In this document: positions 32,890 to 39,600 of the stretch, piece after piece | Layout of the letters: every line of letters begins with the position of its first letter | Position numbering within the stretch: the first letter of the stretch is position 1 | From: Actinomycetes bacterium | Lineage (GTDB): Bacteria; Actinomycetota; Acidimicrobiia; Acidimicrobiales; Acidimicrobilacustridaceae | Assembly: GCA_029782025.1 (NCBI GenBank) | Contig: JAKOVR010000194.1 | Coordinates: 1 to 39,798, forward strand | Direction: 5' to 3' | DNA length: 39,798 bases | The notes under the pieces: generated by a model | Told to the model about the DNA's origin: nothing | Database searches by the model: none | What the model saw: only the letters and a program-made list of their open reading frames with translations | Translations under genes and position numbers: made by a program

Positions 32890-34014
32890 TCAGTCGGAGA
32901 TGCGGTGCTTGCGGCTGGCGGTGGGGGCGGTGGGCACGAAGACGGGCTGACCCTCGCCGGCCGGCGGGGGCGGGGCCCACACCGCGTGCTCGTCGCTCTC
33001 GCCCTCGGCGTAGAACTGGCTGTACCACTTCCGGAACTTCATGAACGGCGGATCGGTGTCGGCCAGCGCGGGGCGGCGCACATGGGCCTTGTTCTCCCAG
33101 ATCGGCCGGTCCTCCTCGAACTGCTTGCAGACCTCGTTGACGAACGCGTCGCCCACGGTCGAGGTCATCGCCGCGTCGCCGATGTTGCGGGTCTTGAACG
33201 AGAAGCGCACCTCGCACCGGTTGCGGTCGACCGGTACCGCGGCGCCGATGAGGAACGTGTCGACGATGCCGGAGAAGCGGGTGATGCCGAAGCCGGGGCC
33301 CTGGTTGTCGACGTCGATGCGCCCGTCGACCACGCCCCGGGGCGTCGGGAACTTCTGCACGGAGCGCATGCGGGCGTACACGCCCTCGGTCTCGTAGCTC
33401 TCGATCTCGGGCACGATCTCGGTGTTGTGCACGTAGCGGAAGTGCGGCCCGTCGACGCTGTTCTCGGCCAGCTCCTGGCAGGCGGCGGCGACGGAGAAGT
33501 GCTGGATCGACCAGTCGGAGAACCCGGGGTCCGACAGCTCGTCGGGGATGTCGAGCTCGTAGAGCGGGGGCTCGTCGAAGGGGTGGTACCAGGCGATGAT
33601 GAGGTGGTTGCCGACCTCCCGCAACGGGTAGCTGCGCACCGTGGCCTTGGTGTTGACCCGCTCGCTGTAGGGGATCTTCACGTTGGTGCCGTCGCCGTCG
33701 AACTCCCAGCCGTGGAACGGGCACATCAGGTTGCAGTGCTTGACCCGTCCGCCGTAGCCGAAGTGCCCGCCGAGGTGGGGGCAGAAGGCGTCGTTGAGGT
33801 GGGGGGTGCCCTCCTCGTCGCGCCACAGCACGAGGTGGCGGCCGAAGTAGAACCGGGGGACGACCTCGCCCGGGTTCAGCTCGTGGGACCACGCCACCTG
33901 GAACCAGCCCCAGGGCATCTCGAACGGGTAGCGCTTCTCGTCGGGCTCGGGCACGTACTGGGGGAGCACGGCGCCGCTGCGGCCTTCGGTCGGGGAGGGG
34001 AGCACGTCAGTCAT
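32890..34014 (-). CDS. Rieske non-heme iron oxygenase, KshA-like
   Basis: A 374-residue oxygenase component. The Rieske [2Fe-2S] site is CPH (Cys78, His80) and CPFH (Cys98, His101). The mononuclear iron site is NSVDGPHFRYVH, with bridging Asp188, His191 and His196, and a third ligand Asp302 in FEEDRPIW. The segment EDRPIWENKAHVRRP...FRKWYSQFYAEG closely follows 3-ketosteroid 9-alpha-hydroxylase KshA from memory (QDVEIWKHKT...LRRWYEQFYVD). It also resembles cholesterol 7-desaturases. The gene overlaps the amidohydrolase stop by 8 bases, so both read from the KstR-type promoter at 34910. No reductase (KshB) is adjacent. Substrate, steroid-like, is inference. Confidence 0.85.
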   Translation of the reverse strand: MTDVLPSPTEGRSGAVLPQYVPEPDEKRYPFEMPWGWFQVAWSHELNPGEVVPRFYFGRHLVLWRDEEGTPHLNDAFCPHLGGHFGYGGRVKHCNLMCPFHGWEFDGDGTNVKIPYSERVNTKATVRSYPLREVGNHLIIAWYHPFDEPPLYELDIPDELSDPGFSDWSIQHFSVAAACQELAENSVDGPHFRYVHNTEIVPEIESYETEGVYARMRSVQKFPTPRGVVDGRIDVDNQGPGFGITRFSGIVDTFLIGAAVPVDRNRCEVRFSFKTRNIGDAAMTSTVGDAFVNEVCKQFEEDRPIWENKAHVRRPALADTDPPFMKFRKWYSQFYAEGESDEHAVWAPPPPAGEGQPVFVPTAPTASRKHRISD

Positions 34015-34903
34015 CGAGCTTGAGGACCTTTCGGGCGTTGTGGCGGAGGAACTTGGGCCAGACGTCGTCCTTGAAGCCGACGCCGGGGAGCTCGGTCATG
34101 ATGCGATCGAGGCTCAGGCCCATCGGGAAGTAGCCCGCGTAGATGATCTTGTCGGCGCCGCGGGTGTTGGCGTAGTCGACGATCGCCTTCGGGTAGTACT
34201 TCGGGGCGAACGCGCTGGTGGAGTAGTAGAGGTTGGGCCACTTGAGCATCAGCTTCACGGCCAGCTCGGTCCAGGGCTCGGCGCCGTGCCGCATCACGAA
34301 GCGCAGCTCGGGGAAGAACCAGCAGACCTCGTCGATCAGCTCCACGTGCTGGCAGAGCATCGGCACCCGCGGGCCGGGCACGCCGACGCACACGAAGATC
34401 GGGATGTCGAGCTCCACGCAGGCGGCGTAGATCGGGTAGGCCCGCTTGTCGTTGATCGGCACCTGGGGGTTGCCGCCGGCGGGGAACCACTGGGCGGCCC
34501 GGGCGCCGTGCACCTCCACCGCCTTCTTCAGGTCGCGCACGGCGTCCATGCCCCGGTTGGGGTCGACGGCGGCGCAGTGGATGAAGCGGTCGGCGTGATC
34601 CTGCAGCGCCTGGGTCTGGCTGCCGCCGCTCCCGATCATGGCCTGCTCGATGCCCCACCGGTCCATCTGCTGGAGCACCCAGGCGACGGGGTCGTCGGTG
34701 TCGGGGTCCTCCGGGACCTCCTTGAACATGTACTGGGCCGGGAACTCGAAGTCCTGGCTCTCCCGGTCCCGGAGCATCGGCTTCAGGAAGCGGTACCAGT
34801 CCTCTCGCCGGCCGTCGGGGATCCCGAGCATCGTGTCGACGATCCCCAGTCCCTCGGGGATGGGGAGCCCTGCCGAGGGCCCCGTGGCGGCGTCGTTGGC
34901 CAT
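34007..34903 (-). CDS. Amidohydrolase 2 family protein
   Basis: A 298-residue metal-dependent TIM-barrel hydrolase or decarboxylase of the ACMSD/amidohydrolase-2 family. It has the conserved FIHCAAVDPNRG, the strand ending IPIFVCVG, and FVMRHGAEPW, in which the His is a likely metal ligand. The N-terminal HxH motif typical of many members is replaced by GIVDTMLGIP, as in the divergent actinobacterial subgroup, so the activity is uncertain. The ATG lies six bases after a TATACT box overlapped by a KstR-type operator. It is cotranscribed with the Rieske oxygenase and may act on a ring-cleavage or CoA-linked product. Confidence 0.82.
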   Translation of the reverse strand: MANDAATGPSAGLPIPEGLGIVDTMLGIPDGRREDWYRFLKPMLRDRESQDFEFPAQYMFKEVPEDPDTDDPVAWVLQQMDRWGIEQAMIGSGGSQTQALQDHADRFIHCAAVDPNRGMDAVRDLKKAVEVHGARAAQWFPAGGNPQVPINDKRAYPIYAACVELDIPIFVCVGVPGPRVPMLCQHVELIDEVCWFFPELRFVMRHGAEPWTELAVKLMLKWPNLYYSTSAFAPKYYPKAIVDYANTRGADKIIYAGYFPMGLSLDRIMTELPGVGFKDDVWPKFLRHNARKVLKLDD

Positions 34904-34909
34904 GCCGCC

Positions 34910-34927
34910 AGTATAGAACAGGTTCTA
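34910..34927 (-). promoter_or_regulatory. KstR-type operator overlapping a leaderless promoter
   Basis: TAGAACAGGTTCTA (34914-34927) is an inverted repeat with a 2-base centre and fits the KstR consensus TnnAACnnGTTnnA exactly. It abuts the -10 box TATACT (34910-34915, minus strand), six bases before the amidohydrolase ATG at 34903. This is the best KstR-like site in the window. Confidence 0.78.
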
Positions 34928-34988
34928 GTTTCTGGGTAGTCCGGGTCTCGGTCCCCGGCCCCGGGGCGAGGCCGCCCGGTCGTCGACG

Positions 34989-35198
34989 TCAGACGCCGGC
35001 GGACACTTCGAGCACCCACGCCTCGAGCTCGAGCTCCGCGGCGCGCCGCCGGTAGGTGGTGGCGAGTACGGGGGAGAGCTGGGCGGCCTGGGCCCGCAGG
35101 CTGTGGGCGCGGTCCCGCAGGATCCCGGCCTGGTGCACCAGCGCCTCGGTGTCGTGGCTGGTGCCCGTGGTGACCCTGTCGATGGTGTCGGTGCGCAT
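34989..35198 (-). CDS. Small helical protein of unknown function
   Basis: A 69-residue protein. Sequence MRTDTIDRVTTGTSHDTEAL is followed by a long helix rich in Ala, Arg and Leu (RDRAHSLRAQAAQLSPVLATTYRRRAAELELEAW), with coiled-coil-like spacing. An AGGGGG site lies seven bases before the ATG, which supports it as real. It follows the lipoprotein gene (stop 35343) after a 144-base gap. No family recognised. Confidence 0.6.
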   Translation of the reverse strand: MRTDTIDRVTTGTSHDTEALVHQAGILRDRAHSLRAQAAQLSPVLATTYRRRAAELELEAWVLEVSAGV

Positions 35199-35301
35199 CG
35201 TCGCCCCCTGATGATCGGCCGGTGCCCGGCGGGCAGCGGATCACTCGTGGCAACCGGGCGGTGGGGGTCGCTCTTCCCGGCCCGACCGTGCCATGGGTCA
35301 C

Positions 35302-35335
35302 CCGTCGCCGGGAGTGGGGTCGTCCCGTCGCCGGG
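35302..35335. repeat. Short direct repeat after the lipoprotein gene
   Basis: CCGTCGCCGGG occurs at 35302-35312 and 35325-35335 within the 144-base gap 35199-35342, and GGGTCACCCG lies on both outer sides. I see no gene in the gap; the repeats may be a binding site. Confidence 0.4.
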
Positions 35336-35342
35336 CGGGGGG

Positions 35343-36230
35343 TCACCCGGCGCCGAGGCGGGCGCCGGCCACGCGGAAGAGCGCGTCGGCGTCGAGCGGC
35401 GCGCCGGCCGAGGTCACCTGCAGATCGGTGCTCCTCCGCCCCCGGGTGCCCATGAGGTCGATCACCTCGATGGCGGTGGTCCGGCCGTCGGCGACGAGGG
35501 TGTAGGTGACCTGGAGACCGGTGACGGCGTCGAGGCCCACGTCGGCCGCTGCGAACGGGGGCTGGTACGGGCGCACCACGAAGGGCCCGGTGGTGCGGAG
35601 CGACGGGTCGGCGGCCACCAGGTCGTCGATGCGTCGCCGCACCACGGCGGTGAGGCAGTCGAGGTAGCCGGCGGCGCCGGCGGCGTCGGTGATGGCCCCG
35701 ACGGTGGCCTCGCTCCCGTACACCGTGACGGCGTGCTCCACCGTCGCCCCCGACGCGGGATCGTGCCAGGCGACGCGGGCGTTCCCGGTGACGTCGCCGG
35801 CGGCGCGACGGAGCGTGCCGGTGACGTCCTGACAGGCCGGCTGCTGCTCGAACGGTTCGATGTCGATCGGCGTCGAGGCGGTGACCCGCTGGCTGGTCCA
35901 CGACCCGGGCGGGAGATCGCCGGCGGTCAGGAGCCCGGTGCGGGCCTGCGCGCCATCACGGCCGGAGATGGACACACCCGGCGGACGCGAGCCGGGCGGG
36001 GACGTGCCCTCGGGCGCGGTGCCAGGGACGGTGCCCCCGCCGGCGGTGCCGGTGGTGCCGAGCACGGCGGTGCTCCCCGGCTTCGTCGGGGCTGGTGTGT
36101 CGGCCGGCCCGCTGCACGCCCCGACGGCGGCGAGGAGGGCGGTGCCGGTGGCGGCGAGCGCCGCGGCGCGCCACACCCCCGGGCGTCGCCCGCCCGAGGT
36201 CAATCGTGGCTGATGAGCATCAGTCGCCAT
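35343..36230 (-). CDS. Putative lipoprotein of unknown function
   Basis: A 295-residue exported protein with a lipobox, AVGAC (Cys39), after a hydrophobic N-terminal stretch. A Gly/Pro/Thr-rich linker (residues ~40-95) leads to a folded domain of ~190 residues: LLTAGDLPPGSWTSQRVTA... with two cysteines (PACQDV, YLDCLTAVVRR). It resembles PknH-sensor/LpqN-type lipid-associated extracellular domains, but this is not firm. The ATG lies inside the 3' end of the alpha/beta hydrolase gene (31-base overlap), so the two are translationally linked. Confidence 0.75.
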   Translation of the reverse strand: MATDAHQPRLTSGGRRPGVWRAAALAATGTALLAAVGACSGPADTPAPTKPGSTAVLGTTGTAGGGTVPGTAPEGTSPPGSRPPGVSISGRDGAQARTGLLTAGDLPPGSWTSQRVTASTPIDIEPFEQQPACQDVTGTLRRAAGDVTGNARVAWHDPASGATVEHAVTVYGSEATVGAITDAAGAAGYLDCLTAVVRRRIDDLVAADPSLRTTGPFVVRPYQPPFAAADVGLDAVTGLQVTYTLVADGRTTAIEVIDLMGTRGRRSTDLQVTSAGAPLDADALFRVAGARLGAG

Positions 36231-37105
36231 GCGTCCTCCCGTACTTCGACGGGAGGGGTGGAGCCGAGGAAGTCGCGCAGGACCCGGATGAAGCGATCGG
36301 GTTCTTCGCTGTGCGGGAAGTGGCCGCAGTCGGCGAAGATCTCGAGCCGGCTCCCGGGCATCAGGTCGTGGGCGGCGTAGGCGTGATCGATGGGGATGAT
36401 CGGGTCGCGGTCGCCCCAGACGATGAGCGTGGGCATGGCGGCGGCGAGGTAGAGCCGGTCCTGGGCGCTCACCGACTGGCCCCGGAGGTCGACCACCGCC
36501 CGCAGCGTCTTGACGAAGGCATCGCGGTTCTCGGACTCGGTGAGCGACACGTAGGCGCGCCAGCCCTCCTCGACCTGCGGGGCCCGTAGGCCGTTGCGGT
36601 GCAGGAACCGGCTCACCTTGTTGCCCAGCTCGCGGGCGAGCCCGGTGAACACCAGCGGCATGAGGTACTCGGCCCCGGGGAGGGTGAGCAGGCGCAGGAC
36701 CGGGCTCACCTCGTGACCGAGGCCACCGCTGCCGACGAGCACGAGGCGCTCGACGCGGTCGGGATGCTGATAGGCGAGCTGCATGGCGATCCCGCCGCCG
36801 AGCGACTGGCCGATCACGGTGGCCCGCTCCACGCCGAGGGCCACGAGCAGGTCGCGCATGGTGGCGGCGTGGGACCCGAGGGAGTAGTCGGTGCGGGGCT
36901 TGGCCGAGCGGCCGTGGCCGAGCAGGTCGGGCGCGATCACGTCGTAGTCGCGGGCCAACCGGGGCATCACCTGCTTCCAGGTGGCGGCGCTCCCGGCCAT
37001 CCCGTGGATGAGCAGGAGGGTCGGCCCCTCGCCGGCCCGGAAGTAGCGCATCTCGTGGCCGTGGAGGGTGAGGTACTGCGGCTGCAGCGGATCGGTGCTT
37101 CCCAT
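36200..37105 (-). CDS. Alpha/beta hydrolase
   Basis: A 301-residue hydrolase. The oxyanion segment is LLLIHGMAGSAATWKQ (residues ~31-46), the nucleophile elbow GQSLGG has Ser101, and acid and base are Asp234 (VWGDRDP) and His262 (CGHFPHSEEP). The overall shape is like HsaD- or epoxide-type hydrolases of aromatic and sterol degradation, but residue differences do not let me assign one. The ATG at 37105 follows the ferredoxin stop by 11 bases. A TAACGT box eight bases upstream lies inside a palindrome (37116-37131), so the gene may also have its own promoter. Confidence 0.85.
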   Translation of the reverse strand: MGSTDPLQPQYLTLHGHEMRYFRAGEGPTLLLIHGMAGSAATWKQVMPRLARDYDVIAPDLLGHGRSAKPRTDYSLGSHAATMRDLLVALGVERATVIGQSLGGGIAMQLAYQHPDRVERLVLVGSGGLGHEVSPVLRLLTLPGAEYLMPLVFTGLARELGNKVSRFLHRNGLRAPQVEEGWRAYVSLTESENRDAFVKTLRAVVDLRGQSVSAQDRLYLAAAMPTLIVWGDRDPIIPIDHAYAAHDLMPGSRLEIFADCGHFPHSEEPDRFIRVLRDFLGSTPPVEVREDAWRLMLISHD

Positions 37106-37115
37106 CGACACCGAC

Positions 37116-37131
37116 GTTACCCCCGGGTAAC
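37116..37131. promoter_or_regulatory. Palindrome over the ferredoxin stop and hydrolase promoter
   Basis: GTTACCC-CC-GGGTAAC is a perfect inverted repeat that includes the stop codon of the ferredoxin gene (37117-37119) and a possible -10 box for the hydrolase. It may be a repressor site allowing separate control of the second half of the operon. Confidence 0.4.
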
Positions 37132-37593
37132 CGGTCTGGCCAGCACGGGGTCCGGAAGGAGCTGGTCGAGCAGGCCGGCACGGTCGACGGCGCCGCCCGT
37201 GTGACCGTCGTGGAGGTGGTGGGTGCGGGGGCAGCTCACCCGCATGCCCATGCCGCACCGGGGGCAGGCCCAGTCCTCGACGCCCTCACCCGGGCGGCGC
37301 CAGAGCGTGGTGCCGCACCCGGGGCAGCGCTCCTGCCAGAACGAGCACTCGACGTCGCTCAGGCGCTGGGACCGCAGCGGGCAGCCCCGGTCGCCGCACA
37401 CCGCCCAGTCGGGATCGGCCACGATGGCGAACACCGGGCACTTGGGAACGCACTCACCGCAGTCGTTGCAGGTGAACGGGTCGATGACGAAGAGGCCCAG
37501 GTAGGAGTCGGTCTTGGTGAGCGACCCGGTCGGGCAGGCGTACTCGCACCCCCCGCACCCGATGCACGCGTCGTCGAGGACCTTGAAGCTCAT
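37117..37593 (-). CDS. Ferredoxin with two [4Fe-4S] motifs and C-terminal zinc-ribbon-like segments
   Basis: A 158-residue electron carrier. CIGCGGCEYACP and CNDCGECVPKCP (residues ~11-22 and ~42-53) are two full 4Fe-4S binding motifs. The second half has further Cys pairs, CGDRGC, CPGCGTTLW and CPRCGMGMRVSC, resembling rubredoxin or zinc ribbons, followed by a His-rich SCPRTHHLHDGH. It is a plausible electron donor to the diiron protein at 38447-39547 or to the Rieske enzyme. A GGAGGG site precedes the ATG; it follows the small zinc-ribbon gene after 18 bases. Confidence 0.87.
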   Translation of the reverse strand: MSFKVLDDACIGCGGCEYACPTGSLTKTDSYLGLFVIDPFTCNDCGECVPKCPVFAIVADPDWAVCGDRGCPLRSQRLSDVECSFWQERCPGCGTTLWRRPGEGVEDWACPRCGMGMRVSCPRTHHLHDGHTGGAVDRAGLLDQLLPDPVLARPVTRG

Positions 37594-37611
37594 GGCGCCT
37601 GCACCCTCCGT

Positions 37612-37818
37612 TCAGGTCGCGGCCGGGGCCTGGACGTCTTGGGGGTGGAACTCGCGCAGCTCGCCCAAGCAGGCGGCGCAGGCCCACGGGGACAGGGCGA
37701 CGCCCGAGCCGGTGAAGCGCATCTCGTAGCGCTCGCCCGTCCAGCCCCAGTACCCGTAGGGCAGGTCGAGCACCTTGTCGAGCGGGGCGCCGCAGTGTGG
37801 GCAGGTCGGTGCGTCCAT
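37612..37818 (-). CDS. Small zinc-ribbon protein
   Basis: A 68-residue protein with CPHCGAP (Cys6, Cys9) and CAAC (Cys47, Cys50), enough for one zinc ribbon or rubredoxin-like centre. Between them is a conserved-looking aromatic segment, DLPYGYWGWTGERYEMRFTG. An AGGAGA site eight bases before the ATG supports the start. The position between SCP2-like and ferredoxin genes suggests a small accessory or electron-transfer protein of that system. No family recognised. Confidence 0.75.
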   Translation of the reverse strand: MDAPTCPHCGAPLDKVLDLPYGYWGWTGERYEMRFTGSGVALSPWACAACLGELREFHPQDVQAPAAT

Positions 37819-37941
37819 GGCGGATCTCCTGGGCCGGTGAGGTCGGTGGGGGCGAGGGGCGGTGCGGTCGGGACGGAGTGACAGGGGCGGTGGGCGGTCG
37901 GAGCGGCGGGAGATGGGGAGGAGGAGTGCCGGTCCGTTGCC

Positions 37942-37969
37942 GCCCACCGCCCGGGAATTGGCGGTGGGC
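37942..37969 (-). terminator. Hairpin after the SCP2-like gene
   Basis: GCCCACCGCC (37942-37951) and GGCGGTGGGC (37960-37969) form a 10-bp stem with an 8-base loop, ten bases past the SCP2-like stop. No T-run follows. It may attenuate transcription in the 160-base gap (37819-37978), before the zinc-ribbon gene. Confidence 0.45.
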
Positions 37970-37978
37970 CGGACCCGG

Positions 37979-38437
37979 TCAGCCGGGAGCAGCGGCCACC
38001 GCGGCGGCGCCGTCGAGCAGCGCCTGCACGGTCTGGTTGTAACGGAAGAAGCGGTCGACGCCGAGGGGGTCGGCGCCGTGGACGGTGATGCGGTCCCCGA
38101 CGAGGGTGAGGCTGTTGATCGTCTGTCGGCCCACGGCTCGTCCGTTCTCGACGATGTTGGCGAACATGGCCTGCCAGTCGGCGAGGTCGCCCTCGAGCCA
38201 GCAGTGGGCCTGGCGCTCGTCGCCCTCGCCGATCTCATCGACGCCGTCGCAGCGGATGCCGTCGAAGACGAGCTGGGCCCGGAAGGCGTCGCCGGTGGGT
38301 CGGCGCATGACGAGGGCGATCGACATGTCGACGTCGCCCAGCACCTCGAAGCGGGTCGGGTCGGCGTTCATCTCGTCGGCCAGGGCTTCGAAGAACCGGA
38401 TCCGGTCGACCTCGAGGCGGGTGTCGGTGGCGGTCAT
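37979..38437 (-). CDS. SCP2-like sterol/lipid carrier protein
   Basis: A 152-residue protein whose pattern fits a stand-alone SCP2-type lipid-binding fold: a helix, strand pairs such as DMSIALVMRRPTGDAFRAQLVFDG and HCWLEGDLADWQAMFANIVENGRAVGRQTINSLTLVGDRITVHG, and a C-terminal helix. SCP2 proteins carry acyl or sterol ligands and present them to enzymes. The start codon overlaps an AGGAGG site that includes the stop of the diiron gene, 9 bases away, so the two are tightly coupled. It probably delivers substrate to that enzyme; similarity is moderate, so the call is not certain. Confidence 0.7.
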   Translation of the reverse strand: MTATDTRLEVDRIRFFEALADEMNADPTRFEVLGDVDMSIALVMRRPTGDAFRAQLVFDGIRCDGVDEIGEGDERQAHCWLEGDLADWQAMFANIVENGRAVGRQTINSLTLVGDRITVHGADPLGVDRFFRYNQTVQALLDGAAAVAAAPG

Positions 38438-38446
38438 GGTCGCCTC

Positions 38447-39547
38447 CTAGGCAGCCGGGGTGAACGTGTCGGGATCGATCCCGAGCAGGTCGAGGGGGAG
38501 GAGGGTGCGCTGCACCCGGTTGAGGCCGGCCCGCTCGCACCGGGCGAGGTACGAGGTGAGGAGCTTGACCGAGAGCTGGGACTGGAGTGGGAAGCCCTCG
38601 GTCTCGATGTTCTCCACCCCGCCGGCGAGGAGGGTGGCCAGCGCCGTGGTGAGGTCGGGCTGGGTGCCGACCTCCATCAGCACCATCTCGCCGTGGTCGA
38701 GGGCCTCGTGGATCTCCTCGGCCACGTCGGGGTCGTGCTCCACGGCGTAGCGCAGGTGCAGGGTGCCGTAGGCGACGTGGCGGGCCTCGTCCTGCATGGC
38801 CATCCGGAAGATGCGCTTCTCGACGTCGGTGGGGGAGATCAGCTCGCCCATCCGGAAGATGTCGAGGACGAAGCCCTCGCCGAGCAGGTGCATCAGCGAC
38901 GAGGCCTGGGTGTAGGTCTTGGCCTGGAGGATGCTGCGCAGCAGCTCGGTCCCCGCCGCCTTGGACTTGAGCAGGCCGCCGCCGTTGGCCAGCGCCCGCT
39001 TGCGGAAGACCTCGCTGTGGCGGGCCTCGTCCATGATCTGGGTGCAGAGGAACATCTTGGCTTCGAGGAAGTCGTGGTTCATCCGCCACATCCACTTGGC
39101 CGGCAGGTCCGCGGCGATCATCTCCACCTCGGAGAGGAAGGTGCAGAGCTGGCAGATGGCGTGCTCGACGTCGTCGGGCAGCTCCTGGAGCTCACCCCAG
39201 GGGATGTCTCGGGTGGCCGACCACTGGCGGGCGACGGCCTCCTCGTAGAGCTCGCGCACGTTGTCGGACCAGACCTGCGACTTCTTGTTGAGGATGTAGC
39301 CCATGTCGGGCGTGGGGTCCTCGATGTCGCAGCCCCGGGGGGCCATCGTGCGGCGGGGCGGCTCGTCGGGCACCTCGCCGTAGGCACCGACGGCGATGTC
39401 CATCATCGTCAAGCCGCGGGAGCTGGGCTTGGGCTGGACGCCCCACTCGCTCTTCGACCCGCGGAGCCAGCTCCAGTCGAGGGGGAACCCCAACGGATTG
39501 GTCTCCGGAAGGTTTGCGTACGCATCCGGCGTGGCCACGTTCGTCAT
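38447..39547 (-). CDS. Ferritin-like diiron protein, probable oxygenase
   Basis: A 366-residue protein with the four-helix diiron core. Likely ligands: Glu142 in SEVEMIAAD, Glu174 and His177 in MDEARHSEV, Glu224 in GEGFVLDIF, Glu254 and His257 in QDEARHVAYG. The gaps of 32 and 30 residues between first and second ligands match R2/AurF-like enzymes. The function could be monooxygenation or desaturation of a lipid; I do not recognise a specific family. The ATG at 39547 has GAGGGGG a few bases upstream. The longer reading to 39661 runs through a palindrome and the transposase gene, so it is rejected. It is first in an operon with SCP2-like, zinc-ribbon and ferredoxin genes. Confidence 0.85.
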   Translation of the reverse strand: MTNVATPDAYANLPETNPLGFPLDWSWLRGSKSEWGVQPKPSSRGLTMMDIAVGAYGEVPDEPPRRTMAPRGCDIEDPTPDMGYILNKKSQVWSDNVRELYEEAVARQWSATRDIPWGELQELPDDVEHAICQLCTFLSEVEMIAADLPAKWMWRMNHDFLEAKMFLCTQIMDEARHSEVFRKRALANGGGLLKSKAAGTELLRSILQAKTYTQASSLMHLLGEGFVLDIFRMGELISPTDVEKRIFRMAMQDEARHVAYGTLHLRYAVEHDPDVAEEIHEALDHGEMVLMEVGTQPDLTTALATLLAGGVENIETEGFPLQSQLSVKLLTSYLARCERAGLNRVQRTLLPLDLLGIDPDTFTPAA

Positions 39548-39580
39548 CAGGGACCCCCTCGGTGTCGACGACATACCCCA

Positions 39581-39600
39581 CCGATAACGCCCGTTATCGG
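39581..39600. promoter_or_regulatory. 20-bp palindrome before the diiron operon
   Basis: CCGATAACG and CGTTATCGG flank a central CC, 33 bases before the diiron ATG and immediately next to the end of a transposase gene. It has the form of a TetR-type operator, but it also touches the probable insertion-sequence end, so it could be a target-site feature. Confidence 0.5.
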
